A DNA stretch of 64,000 nucleotides from Knufia peltigerae (Eukaryota; Ascomycota; Eurotiomycetes; Chaetothyriales; Trichomeriaceae), in the NCBI GenBank assembly GCA_030247855.1, contig JAPDRN010000049.1, forward strand, positions 124,001 to 188,000, read 5' to 3'. Each line of letters begins with the position of its first letter. Position 1 is the stretch's first letter. The notes beneath the pieces are model-generated. The model was given only the letters and a program-made list of their open reading frames with translations, did no database searches and had not been told where the DNA came from. A program made the translations under genes and the position numbers. Below, one piece after another: positions 17,825 to 26,088 of the stretch.

Positions 17825-19264
17825 ATGCGAAACACTTTCCTGCGTTCCCAAGCGGCCCAGCGTGGTCGCGCTCCGGCATTGTGGCTGCTGCCGCTGGGAC
17901 TGGCTGCCGCTATGGCCCACGCGCAACAGGCACCGGACGCCCCGGCGGCTCCTGCCGTCGAGGAGGCTGTGCCTGCACCGGTAGTGGCCGCGGCGGACGC
18001 GCAGACGCCCGCTGGCACCGCAACTGATGCTGTAGCTGCATCGGCTCCCGTCGCCGCGCCTGACCCGGAGCCTGCCTTGGTTGCTGCACCTGTGCCTGCG
18101 GCGGAGCCGCCCATGACGCCCGCACCCGCATCGCAGCCGGCACCGCAGCCGGCACCGGCGACGGGCGTCGCTCCAGAAGCCGTTGCCGCGGGGCAAGCGA
18201 TTGCAGCAGCGCCCGCCGCAGCCCCGGTGGCAGCGGCGGCCGACGTTGCCTCCGCCGATGCTGCGCCAGCTACAGCTACGCCTGTCGCAACGGCCCCTGT
18301 TGCAGCTTCACCAGCGGCTCCCGCGCAGGTGCCGGCCCCGGTTGCCGCCGCTGCACAGGTTGCCGAGACTGCCCCGGCCCCGGTTCCGCAACCCGCCCCG
18401 GTTCCCGCCGCACCACCGATCATCCCGCTCGCACCGGACCAGGCCGCCGAGCGCCAGCTCGGTGCGCGCTGCCCGGTCGATCTGGCCGGGCGCCTGGCAC
18501 CGCAGGGCGATCTGATGATCGGCGCCTGCCAAGGCACGCTGCCGCCGCATCTGGCGGCGCTGCTGGTTGCGTTGCCCGAGCAGGACATCCACCTGCCGCG
18601 CAGCTGGCGCGAGCGCGAAGTGCGCCAGAAGGCGTGGTTCAAGGCCGTGGCCGGCATGGGCCAGCGCCCGGACTTCATCGCCCGCCTGGGAGACATCTGG
18701 GTCCGTTCGTTTGAAGGCGCGGATGCGTCGACGACCACCTACCTAGTCTCGGCGCCGTTCGACTGTGCCGATGGCGCACTGCCAAACGAGAACACCGCAG
18801 AGCCCGTCCGACTCGCAGCCGGCAGTTGCGGGCAGGCCTACGTCCGCCAGCGCGTGTACCAGGTTGGCAGCGATGGCGTGCCGCAGAACATCACCGCAAA
18901 GCTGATGCCGGCGGCACCGTCGATCGCCGAGGCCGATCGTGCCCGTCACCGCGCCCGCGAAGGCAAGGTCATCCTGGATCACAGCAAGTTGCAGTACGGA
19001 CCGGCGATGCGCTGGTTCGTGCAGTACCCGGAATCGCCGCAGAAGACCGGTCCGCACAGCTTCAGCGACTGGAACCGTGAACACCTGGCCTTCGTGGTCT
19101 GGAATGGCACCGGCTTCGAGCTGCGCGATACCGTCACGCGCGCGCAGTGGCCGTGTGATCCGGTGGCGCCGGGGGACAAGGCCTGTGGCGGTTTCCCGGA
19201 CTCGGGCCCAGATGCGTACGTGCTGGCAGGGCCGGCGGCGAGCTCGGCAGTTTCCAGCCCCTGA
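17825..19264 (+). CDS. Ala/Pro-rich exported protein of unknown function
   Basis: 479 residues, ATG 17825 after AAGGAC. A signal peptide ends at MAHAQQ (about residue 34). Residues 35-200 are extreme low complexity made of Ala, Pro and Val, likely a flexible linker through the periplasm or wall. The C-terminal 280 residues look folded, with several Cys (ARCPVDL, IGACQGT, FDCADG, GSCGQAY, WPCDP, KACGG) and many aromatic residues ('WFVQYPESP', 'FSDWNREHLAFVVWNGTGF'). No catalytic motif is recognised. It lies between two effector modules and ends at a strong terminator. A role as adaptor, immunity or surface protein is open. Confidence 0.75.
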   Translation: MRNTFLRSQAAQRGRAPALWLLPLGLAAAMAHAQQAPDAPAAPAVEEAVPAPVVAAADAQTPAGTATDAVAASAPVAAPDPEPALVAAPVPAAEPPMTPAPASQPAPQPAPATGVAPEAVAAGQAIAAAPAAAPVAAAADVASADAAPATATPVATAPVAASPAAPAQVPAPVAAAAQVAETAPAPVPQPAPVPAAPPIIPLAPDQAAERQLGARCPVDLAGRLAPQGDLMIGACQGTLPPHLAALLVALPEQDIHLPRSWREREVRQKAWFKAVAGMGQRPDFIARLGDIWVRSFEGADASTTTYLVSAPFDCADGALPNENTAEPVRLAAGSCGQAYVRQRVYQVGSDGVPQNITAKLMPAAPSIAEADRARHRAREGKVILDHSKLQYGPAMRWFVQYPESPQKTGPHSFSDWNREHLAFVVWNGTGFELRDTVTRAQWPCDPVAPGDKACGGFPDSGPDAYVLAGPAASSAVSSP

Positions 19265-19281
19265 TCGACCGCAGAAAACGA

Positions 19282-19310
19282 CGGGAGCCGGCGGTGCCGG
19301 CTCCCGTTTT
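19282..19310. terminator. Bidirectional intrinsic terminator
   Basis: A perfect 11-base-pair stem (CGGGAGCCGGC, loop GGT, 19282-19306) followed by TTTT and preceded by GAAAAC on the other side. It lies between the convergent genes at 17825-19264 and 19327-20646 and can serve both. Confidence 0.9.
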
Positions 19311-19326
19311 CATTCCCGCGAGCGTG

Positions 19327-20646
19327 TCAGGCGTGCAGGCTGCGCTGGGTCGCCTGGGTCTGTTCCAGCTGCTGCTCGCGCGCCAAGGCCTGACCGGCAG
19401 ATTGCTGCTCGATGCGCTGGCTGCTCTGCTCCAGCGGCGTGTTCATCGCAACGGCAGTGTCCACCGATACACGCAGATGGGCAGGGTCACCCCCCTGGCC
19501 CTGCACCGCGAAGCTGCGCGAGGCATCGGCGTTCATCACCACTTCGTCGATGCGCTTGCCGCCCGCGGCATGCATTTCGGCGGCCAGGCTGCCGGCCAGC
19601 TGCGTGCTCATCACGTCCGGCACGCGCCCGGCCCGCACATCCTGGGCATGCACGCCACGGATCGCGTCGTTGAACAGCGGGTTGCCCAGATGGTTGGCAT
19701 CGTCCATCCGCAGCATGCTGGTGTGATGGCCGTTCTTCTCCGCTTCGCGGCGTGCCGGTTCACCAGGCTGCAACGGGCCGCGGATGTGGTCGTACAGGTC
19801 GATTGCTCCGCCAGGGATGCCGCGTGCAGTACGGGTGACGCCACGGCGCAGTGATTCCACGTCGTCGCGGTACTCCTCGATCATCTTGGCGTTGTCTTTC
19901 GCCAGCTGCTGCGTTTCCGGATGCTTCAGTACCGAGCCGTCGTTGAGGAAGTTGCCCAGTTTGTGCGCGCCGAACGAGCTGCCTGCTGCAAGGATTGGAC
20001 GATCCGGGATCAGGTCGCGCAGCGGGTGGTTGCTGAAGCCGGCCGCTGACAGCCTCTTGATCTCATCCGGGTTGGCGTAGATGCGTACCTGGCCGAAGTG
20101 GGGCGAAGCAGCACTGACCGGATCGGACGCCATGACGTGGTTGATCATGGTGTTGCCGCCCTCGGGGATGCGGTAGCTGAGGCTGACCGCGCCATAGGCG
20201 TTGAAGGTCTCACCCTTGACGTTGAAGTGGTGCGAGGTGATCTGGGCAAGGGCGCCGCCGAGGGAATGGCCGGTGACGGTGACCTGGGGAGCCCGGCCTC
20301 CAAATGCGGCGTCCTGTGCTGCGATGTCCAAAGCGCTTCGGGTCAAAGCGATTGCATCGGGCGCCTGCACATTTGTCCGCGCGACGACCATGCCTCCGTC
20401 AGTCAGGATCGCATCGCGGCCAATCTGTTCGGTTCCGCGATGGGCGACTACGATTTCGTCAGTGTCCGTTCGCTGGTAGACCGTGCCTTGATAACCATTG
20501 AGGCGATTGTTGACGTGCTCAAGGATCTTGTACTCGTGCCCATTGAGCGTGACTTTTTCTTCCTGGCCAGGGGCGCGGCGCCCCACTGCGCGATCCTTGT
20601 AGGCATCATCGGAGAGCGCGGCGTAGTCCTGCGAAGTAATGGTCAT
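19327..20646 (-). CDS. X-T4SS effector: class 3 lipase with XVIPCD
   Basis: 439 residues. The N-terminal half is an alpha/beta hydrolase of the lipase class 3 type: 'IVVAHRGTE' forms the oxyanion region (about 67-75) and 'VTVTGHSLGGALAQ' the nucleophile elbow with Ser near residue 128. The C-terminal 130 residues form an XVIPCD: 'MLRMDDANHLGNPLFNDA', 'GGKRIDEVV', 'FAVQGQGGDPA' and 'TPLEQSSQRIEQQ', then a Gln-rich tail. The last motif nearly repeats that of the hydrolase effector at 16713. There is no signal peptide. The start overlaps the stop of the upstream lipoprotein gene by 4 bases, giving an immunity-effector pair. The expected target is membrane phospholipid of rival cells. Confidence 0.9.
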   Translation of the reverse strand: MTITSQDYAALSDDAYKDRAVGRRAPGQEEKVTLNGHEYKILEHVNNRLNGYQGTVYQRTDTDEIVVAHRGTEQIGRDAILTDGGMVVARTNVQAPDAIALTRSALDIAAQDAAFGGRAPQVTVTGHSLGGALAQITSHHFNVKGETFNAYGAVSLSYRIPEGGNTMINHVMASDPVSAASPHFGQVRIYANPDEIKRLSAAGFSNHPLRDLIPDRPILAAGSSFGAHKLGNFLNDGSVLKHPETQQLAKDNAKMIEEYRDDVESLRRGVTRTARGIPGGAIDLYDHIRGPLQPGEPARREAEKNGHHTSMLRMDDANHLGNPLFNDAIRGVHAQDVRAGRVPDVMSTQLAGSLAAEMHAAGGKRIDEVVMNADASRSFAVQGQGGDPAHLRVSVDTAVAMNTPLEQSSQRIEQQSAGQALAREQQLEQTQATQRSLHA

Positions 20647-21296
20647 TGGGTGACCTCACTGGCGCTGAGACTCATCGTGAACAACTTGCCCTGGAGTTCA
20701 GCAACGTAGTCAGCAGGATTGGCCTTGCCAGTCGCTGGGTAATTGGCAGCGAGTGGTGCTCGCGGATAGGCCGCTTCGGGATAGAAGAGCGTATGCGCGC
20801 TGCCATCGGTCAATGGTTTGGCGTCGACGAACGTCAGGAAGCGCGTTTCACCCTCGGCGCCAGTGGCTTTCAGCATGGCACCGGCTCCGCTGAATTCCCA
20901 TTTGCAGACGCCGCGACCGTAGTAGTCCTCATCCAGCATGCGATCGACGTAAACGGTACCGCGGTACTCGCCATCGGCAACCTTGCGCAGCTGCACCGGT
21001 TCCTGGCTGGTGATGCGCGCTGCGGTGCCTGTGGCGGGCTCGATGTGACCGCACTGGTCTTCGTTGATGACGTCGTACTGCGCAACGCCCTCGACCACCG
21101 CGAAATCTCCGGGGGCATCCTTCAGGCGCAGCACCAGTTCATAGGCCTTGCGCGGACTGGGGTTGAGCTTGGCGAGGCCACGCCCGCCTTGGGCGACATC
21201 GGCTTCGGCAGCGGCACGTTCCTGGTTCATGGCGGACTCCGGGTTGCAGGCGGTCAATAGAAGCAGAGCAAGGCACGGAAGCATCTTGGGGCGCAA
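20643..21296 (-). CDS. Lipoprotein, probable immunity protein of the lipase effector
   Basis: 217 residues from a TTG at 21296, supported by GGGAGG six bases upstream (ATG 21284 is the alternative). The lipobox LLTAC puts the lipidated Cys near residue 17. The mature part holds 'LNPSPRKAYELVLRLKDAP', 'VAQYDVINEDQCGHIEPATG' and 'YRGTVYVDRMLDEDYYGRGVCKWEFSGAG', and two Cys that could pair. Immunity proteins for T4SS lipases (X-Tfi) are typically lipoproteins encoded directly upstream of their effector, as here with a 4-base overlap. The function is inferred from position and architecture. Confidence 0.8.
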   Translation of the reverse strand: MRPKMLPCLALLLLTACNPESAMNQERAAAEADVAQGGRGLAKLNPSPRKAYELVLRLKDAPGDFAVVEGVAQYDVINEDQCGHIEPATGTAARITSQEPVQLRKVADGEYRGTVYVDRMLDEDYYGRGVCKWEFSGAGAMLKATGAEGETRFLTFVDAKPLTDGSAHTLFYPEAAYPRAPLAANYPATGKANPADYVAELQGKLFTMSLSASEVTQ

Positions 21297-21538
21297 TGTC
21301 GGCCTCCCTGGGGCATAGAGGGATATATGGAGCAGGCCACTCTCCGCGCGAGTTTCTGCGCAGTGATCATGGTTGAGAGTAACGCGTCACGCAGATCGAC
21401 CCGGTAGCGCGTCGGGTTTTCCTCGCCGCTTGCGCCATATCCGGCAATCTCTTCGATGCGCGGGGGACATGCATCAGGAGCGATTCGACGTTCATGCGCT
21501 CCCTTTGGCGTGATACGGCGTGGTACATCCATGTCCAT
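21254..21538 (-). CDS. Possible small gene overlapping the lipoprotein start
   Basis: In the 444-base gap 21297-21740 one frame is open on the minus strand. From ATG 21538 (GGAAGG upstream) it would encode 94 residues with 'RITPKGAHERRIAPDAC' and 'YRVDLRDALLSTMITAQ'. It overlaps the 5' end of the lipoprotein gene in another frame by 43 bases. The first 70 residues look protein-like; the end is Cys-rich and less so. It may be a small gene, the remnant of another immunity or effector gene, or chance. I do not recognise a family. Confidence 0.25.
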   Translation of the reverse strand: MDMDVPRRITPKGAHERRIAPDACPPRIEEIAGYGASGEENPTRYRVDLRDALLSTMITAQKLARRVACSIYPSMPQGGRHCAPRCFRALLCFY

Positions 21539-21779
21539 GCATCCTTCCTTGGTGACAGGTCCGGCGATTATGGAGTGCCCGGGAAAGCTGGCGCCAGTCG
21601 TCTCTGGACAAGGGTGGCGATTTATTGACGCATTCGGCGAAGGGTGATGCCAGTGAATCGACTGCGGCACAGGCGATTCGATAGCGCCAAGGCGTTTCAA
21701 TGTCGTGATCGGCTCTCACTATCAATTTGTGACTTGAATCATGAATTCACACCTTCCTTACCCTGACAAAGTGCCTGCC

Positions 21780-22286
21780 ATGAACCTTGCAATCCGCCCA
21801 GAATCCATCGACGACCATGTCGCCATTCACAAGCTCACCGAAATGGCGTTCCGTGATGCTGTCCACAGCAGCCACACCGAACACCACATCGTCGACGCAT
21901 TGCGTGAGCGTGGCGAGCTGAGCATCTCGCTGGTGGCCGAAGACACTGGCCTACTGGTCGGTCATGTTGCGCTGTCCCCGGTCAGCGTGCAGGACGGCAG
22001 CCAAGGCTGGTTCGGGCTGGGGCCGATTTCCGTGCTTCCAGAACAGCAGGGAAGGGGTGTAGGCACGGCGCTGATGCAGGCCGCGATCGAGGCATTGCGT
22101 ACTCAGGGCGCGCGGGGCTGCGTGCTGTTGGGCGAGCCAGGTTACTACGGGCGCTTCGGCTTCCGTGCTGTGCCGGATCTGGTACTACCAGGCGTGCCGG
22201 CGGCGTACTTCCAGGCCCTGTGCCTGCGGCCACCGATGGCACAGGGGGAGGTGCGCTACTCGCCGGCGTTCGACGTGGTCGGTTGA
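21780..22286 (+). CDS. GNAT N-acetyltransferase, YhbS type
   Basis: 168 residues from ATG 21780 (MNLAIRPES fits family starts); an upstream ATG at 21741 would add 13 residues. The GNAT acetyl-CoA motif is 'ISVLPEQQGRGVGTALM' (about residues 80-97). 'VLLGEPGYYGRFGF' and 'YFQALCL' are signatures of the YhbS-like predicted acetyltransferases. It is a soluble enzyme of unknown substrate. The gene lies just outside the effector island and looks like ordinary core genome. Confidence 0.88.
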   Translation: MNLAIRPESIDDHVAIHKLTEMAFRDAVHSSHTEHHIVDALRERGELSISLVAEDTGLLVGHVALSPVSVQDGSQGWFGLGPISVLPEQQGRGVGTALMQAAIEALRTQGARGCVLLGEPGYYGRFGFRAVPDLVLPGVPAAYFQALCLRPPMAQGEVRYSPAFDVVG

Positions 22287-22314
22287 TCGGGAGACTGCCG
22301 GCGCTGGGCGCCGG

Positions 22315-22752
22315 TCAGCCTCGATGGCGCAGGTGGATGAGGGGATATGGGCGACCCTGCGAATCCATCGGCGAGCGGCCGGTTTCAGTGAAACCCATGC
22401 GCTGATAGAAGCCCACAGCCTGTGCATTCTGCGCATTGACGTCGGTGGTCAGTTGCGGGTGCAGGGCCACCGCATGCAGCAGCAACTGACGGCCGACGCC
22501 GGTTCCGCGCACGTCGGGATCGATGAACAACGCTTCCATGTGCGAGCCGTCGATCAGCATGAAACCCTGCGGCCGGTCCTGGTCGTCGACTGCCACGATC
22601 AGCGGGGCCTGTGGCAGGAAACCGGCAACTTCGGTATCGATCGCTTGGCGGTCTTCGGCACTGAGGAAGTCATGGGTGGCGTCGACGGCGCGACGCCAGA
22701 GGTCGACGAGAGCGTCGCTATCGGTGGTGCGGGAAGGGCGCAGGGTGGTCAT
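22315..22752 (-). CDS. GNAT N-acetyltransferase, YjaB type
   Basis: 145 residues from ATG 22752. The start 'LRPSRTTDSDALVDLWRRAVDATHDFL' and 'EALFIDPDVRGTGVGRQLL' (acetyl-CoA site), followed by 'DVNAQNAQAVGFYQRMGFTETGRS', are close to the E. coli YjaB pattern. The protein is cytoplasmic with unknown substrate. It is convergent with the YhbS-type gene, 28 bases away. Confidence 0.88.
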   Translation of the reverse strand: MTTLRPSRTTDSDALVDLWRRAVDATHDFLSAEDRQAIDTEVAGFLPQAPLIVAVDDQDRPQGFMLIDGSHMEALFIDPDVRGTGVGRQLLLHAVALHPQLTTDVNAQNAQAVGFYQRMGFTETGRSPMDSQGRPYPLIHLRHRG

Positions 22753-22811
22753 GGGATCGGCCAAGGTGCTTCGCAGTATCCGGATTGTACCGGCGTGATA
22801 CCCGCAAACAG

Positions 22812-22840
22812 AAAACCCCGCCGAAGCGGGGCTTTGCGCA
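22812..22840 (-). terminator. Intrinsic terminator after the OB-fold gene
   Basis: The minus strand reads AAAGCCCCGC-TTCG-GCGGGG-TTTTCTG. This is a GC stem with a UUCG tetraloop and a T run, placed 20-45 bases after the stop of the minus-strand gene ending at 22859. Confidence 0.8.
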
Positions 22841-22858
22841 TCACCATGCGGTGCAGTA

Positions 22859-23581
22859 TTACTGCACGGTGCAGCCGGACACTGCCGGGAAGCCGACGAC
22901 TTCGCCATTGCCGGTGCAGGCCAGCGTGATCTTCTGTCCCTTCTTCAGGCCGGCAGCCACGTCCTTCGGCAGGTCGCTGGCCTGTACGAAGCCGAACGGC
23001 TTGGCACTCAGCTGCACGACCGGCTTGTCCATGAAGTCCGAGCTGATCGAATCGACCGTGCCGGAAACCAGCAGCGCCTTGCCCTTGTACTTGCCGTCGG
23101 CAGCGATCTCGTTGTCCTGGTAATCGCTGAACATCGTGGTGGCGGTCACTTCCAGAGCCGAGGCGGGGGCCGCAGCGGCATCGTTGGTGACGGCGGTGGC
23201 TGCCGGCTCTGCAACCTTGGCGGCAGCATCTGCCTCCGCGGCGGCGGCCGAAACGCTGGCTTCAGCAACGGCCGCATCGTACTGGCCCTTGCTCTGCGCG
23301 CTGATGCCACTCAGGGTGCCGGCGAAGATCGCCAGACCAACGAAATACACGATCGGCGAAACGATGATCGAGCCCAGCAGCTGGAACAGGCCCTTGATGG
23401 CGCCGCCCTTGGCCATCGCCACGATGGCAAGGATGAAGGCCACCAGGTTCAGCGGCCAACCCAGGAACAGGCCCAGGCCGGGGAACGGAACGAGGAAGCA
23501 CAACCAAGCGATCGCCAGCGTGATCCATGCGGCTTTTCCGGCAGGGCTGGCCTGCACGGTGGTATCTGCAACTGCGTTCAA
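22859..23581 (-). CDS. Membrane protein with C-terminal OB-fold (tRNA_anti-like) domain
   Basis: 240 residues from a TTG at 23581, preceded by AGGGGG; the frame is open to 23887 but upstream codons look non-coding. Two or three hydrophobic segments lie in the first 100 residues ('AAWITLAIAWLCFLVPFPGLGLF', 'LVAFILAIVAMA', 'IIVSPIVYFVGLAIF'). An Ala-rich linker follows, then about 85 residues ending at the stop with 'YQDNEIAADGKYKGKALLVSGTV', typical of the tRNA_anti-like OB-fold family. The function of these proteins is not known. A good terminator follows. Confidence 0.75.
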   Translation of the reverse strand: MNAVADTTVQASPAGKAAWITLAIAWLCFLVPFPGLGLFLGWPLNLVAFILAIVAMAKGGAIKGLFQLLGSIIVSPIVYFVGLAIFAGTLSGISAQSKGQYDAAVAEASVSAAAAEADAAAKVAEPAATAVTNDAAAAPASALEVTATTMFSDYQDNEIAADGKYKGKALLVSGTVDSISSDFMDKPVVQLSAKPFGFVQASDLPKDVAAGLKKGQKITLACTGNGEVVGFPAVSGCTVQ

Positions 23582-23805
23582 AATTACCCCCTGTAGAGAT
23601 CGAAAGGTGAATTCGCTGCCGACAAACGGAAGCGCGCCATCGTCAATGATTTGATAGCGCCGGCGCAGCGTGAAGGAGTCTTCACACAAGATCAAGCGGC
23701 GCTGCATCGTCATCCGAGCGCGGCGCTTCGCATCCTGGCATCGGAAGCGCCAAGGGGCCTGCGTTACACTAGCCACGCGCTCAATACTTGAACTCGAGAA
23801 ACGCC

Positions 23806-24330
23806 ATGACTGATGCCTTGGGCGTGCCGGTGCACGACGTCGACGAGAGCTGGATGCGTCACGCACTGGCATTGGCCGAACGCGCACAGCGTGAGTTCGA
23901 CGAGATCCCGGTCGGTGCGGTGCTGGTGGGGGCCGACGGTCAGCTGCTGGGCGAGGGCTGGAACCTCAACATTGCCTCGCACGATCCCAGCGCGCATGCC
24001 GAGATCGTGGCCATGCGCGAGGGCGGGCGGATGCTGGCCAATCACCGCCTGATCGGCAGCACCCTGTATGTCACCCTGGAACCGTGCGCGATGTGCGCGA
24101 TGGCGATCGTGCATGCACGCGTGGCGCGCCTGGTCTACGGTGCCAGCGATCCCAAGACAGGCGCCTGTGGCAGCGTGTTCGATCTGGTCGGTGATGCCCG
24201 CCACAATCACCGGGTCGAGGTCCATGCCGGTGTGCTGGCCAAGGAGGCCAGCAACCGCCTCACCAACTATTTCCGGGCCAAGCGTGGCAAGCCGCCGCTG
24301 CTGCTGGAGGACCACGCTGGCGAGGGCTGA
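23806..24330 (+). CDS. tadA: tRNA-specific adenosine deaminase TadA
   Basis: 174 residues from ATG 23806. It converts A34 to inosine in tRNA-Arg(ACG). The zinc site is complete: 'AHAEIVAM' supplies His and the catalytic Glu (about residues 63-70), 'PCAMCAMAI' the two Cys (about 93-101). 'VARLVYGASDPKTGACGSV' also matches the family. It is followed by orn 75 bases downstream. The N-terminal extension of about 10 residues is ordinary. Confidence 0.95.
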   Translation: MTDALGVPVHDVDESWMRHALALAERAQREFDEIPVGAVLVGADGQLLGEGWNLNIASHDPSAHAEIVAMREGGRMLANHRLIGSTLYVTLEPCAMCAMAIVHARVARLVYGASDPKTGACGSVFDLVGDARHNHRVEVHAGVLAKEASNRLTNYFRAKRGKPPLLLEDHAGEG

Positions 24331-24405
24331 ATGACGAAAGGGTATGATGGCCGCCACTTTCCTTTACCGGCCGGCCTCGTGCCTGCCCAGCAACGAGGCG
24401 ACACG

Positions 24406-24978
24406 ATGGCAGAGAACGGCGCGGCCAACGAGCGACTGATCTGGATCGACCTGGAAATGACCGGGTTGGATACCGACAACGATTCGATCATCGAGATCGC
24501 CACCGTGGTCACCGATGCCCAGCTCAACGTGCTGGCCGAGGGCCCGGAGTTCGCCATCCACCATCCGCTGGAAACACTGGAAGCGATGGACGAGTGGAAC
24601 CGCAACCAGCATCGTCGTTCGGGCCTGTGGCAGCGCGTCATCGACAGCACCACCACGCTTGGCCAGGCCGAAGCGCAGACCGTGGCCTTCCTGGCGCAGT
24701 GGATTCCGGCCGGCGTGTCACCGATGTCGGGCAACTCCATCTGCCAGGACCGCCGCTTCCTGCACCGGCAGATGCCGCGGCTGGAGAAGTACTTCCACTA
24801 CCGAAACCTGGACGTGTCCACGGTGAAGGAACTGGCCAAGCGCTGGGCGCCGACCGTGGCAGCGGGCGTGGGCAAGAACAGCAACCACACCGCACTGAGC
24901 GATGTGCACGATTCGATCAACGAACTGCGCCACTACCGCCAGTTCATGGGCGTACTGGCGGGCCTGCCGACCCCTTGA
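24406..24978 (+). CDS. orn: Oligoribonuclease Orn
   Basis: 190 residues from ATG 24406 with GAGGCG upstream. It is a DEDDh exonuclease that degrades 2-5-mers of RNA, including pGpG from c-di-GMP turnover. 'LIWIDLEMTGLD' holds the first Asp/Glu pair, 'GNSICQDRRFL' the third acidic residue and 'NHTALSDVHDSINEL' the His/Asp end. Length and motifs match the family fully. The enzyme is relevant to the diguanylate cyclase at 41.9 kb. Confidence 0.96.
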   Translation: MAENGAANERLIWIDLEMTGLDTDNDSIIEIATVVTDAQLNVLAEGPEFAIHHPLETLEAMDEWNRNQHRRSGLWQRVIDSTTTLGQAEAQTVAFLAQWIPAGVSPMSGNSICQDRRFLHRQMPRLEKYFHYRNLDVSTVKELAKRWAPTVAAGVGKNSNHTALSDVHDSINELRHYRQFMGVLAGLPTP

Positions 24979-24981
24979 TGG

Positions 24982-25057
24982 GTAGTGCCGGCCGCTGGCC
25001 GGCAACCGCCTGATCCCCGCTGGCGGCACAGGGTTGCCGGCCAGCGGCCGGCACTAC
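24982..25057. repeat. Pair of inverted SMAG/REP elements
   Basis: GTAGTGCCGGCCGCTGGCCGGCA at 24982-25004 and its inverted counterpart at 25031-25057 face each other across 26 bases. Each unit begins with GTAG and contains its own palindrome, the known form of the S. maltophilia GTAG repeats. They fill the gap between orn and the EcsC gene and may stabilise or end the transcript. Confidence 0.9.
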
Positions 25058-25092
25058 GCTCCGTTCAACTCCACGGCGCTAAGATCGGCCGT

Positions 25093-25965
25093 ATGAACAA
25101 GCCCATCCTGCTGCCCCGTGATATCGCCCACGACGCCGGCGACTGGTCTGACCTGCAGCGGGCGGTAGCGCTGCTGGAAGCACCGACGATCACCGCGCGC
25201 ATGGCCAACCTGGTCGGGACGCCGCTGGAGTTTGCGGTGAAGGCGCTTCCGACGTCGGTGTCCAACCGCATCCACGGCGCGGTGCAGGCGGCGTTGTCCA
25301 AATCCGTGCAGGCCGCGCTGTGGAGCATGGACAACACGCCTGGCAAGGGCGCCTCGACACGCTGGCACAAGCTGGCGGCGGCGACATCCGGCGCGGTTGG
25401 TGGTGCATTCGGCTTTGCCGCGCTGTTCATCGAGTTGCCGGTGTCGACCATGATCATGATGCGCGCGGTGGCCGATGTGGCCCGCAGCGAAGGCTTCGAT
25501 CTATCGCAGTTCAGCACCCGCCAGGCCTGCCTGGAGGTGTTCGCGCTGGGAGGTAATTCGCCGCGTGACGACGCCAGCGAGACCGGTTACTACCTCGCCC
25601 GTGGTTTCACCACCGATGTGATGCGCCACCTGTCGGCCGAACTGGCTGGGCGCGTGGTGACCGGGCGTGACCTGACCCTGGGCGTGGCGCCCAAGGAAGC
25701 CGGCAAGCTTCTGGCCAAGCTGGTGGAAAAGGTCGCCGCCCGCTTCGGTGTGGTGATCACCGAGAAGTTCGCCGCGCAGGCGGTGCCGATCGTCGGTGCA
25801 GCAGCCGGCGCGACGCTCAATACCATGTTCACCGATTACTACCAGGACATGGCCCGCGGCCATTTCATCGTGCGCCGGCTGGAGCTGAAATACGGCGAAG
25901 AAGTAGTGCGCACCTGCTATGACCGCATCGCGCACGGCGGGGCGTTGATCGAGCCGACGTTGTAA
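25093..25965 (+). CDS. EcsC-family protein
   Basis: 290 residues from ATG 25093; upstream open codons pass through the REP element. 'TSVSNRIHGAVQAALSKSVQAAL' and the following 'GAVGGAFGFAALFIELPVSTMIMMRAVADVARSEG' are the core of the EcsC domain, and 'AVPIVGAAAGATLNTMFTDYYQDMARGHFIVRRLE' its C-terminal part. EcsC proteins are membrane-associated with no settled biochemical role. The gene stands alone on the + strand. Confidence 0.88.
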   Translation: MNKPILLPRDIAHDAGDWSDLQRAVALLEAPTITARMANLVGTPLEFAVKALPTSVSNRIHGAVQAALSKSVQAALWSMDNTPGKGASTRWHKLAAATSGAVGGAFGFAALFIELPVSTMIMMRAVADVARSEGFDLSQFSTRQACLEVFALGGNSPRDDASETGYYLARGFTTDVMRHLSAELAGRVVTGRDLTLGVAPKEAGKLLAKLVEKVAARFGVVITEKFAAQAVPIVGAAAGATLNTMFTDYYQDMARGHFIVRRLELKYGEEVVRTCYDRIAHGGALIEPTL

Positions 25966-26088
25966 TCCACGCCATGCGTGGATGCGGCATCGTTGCCTCG
26001 GCGGCACAACTGTTTTGCACAGACGCGCCTGTTGCGCGCGCAGCGCCATCCCCATCCTTGCCGGCAATCCCCCGCAAGAGAATCCGCC

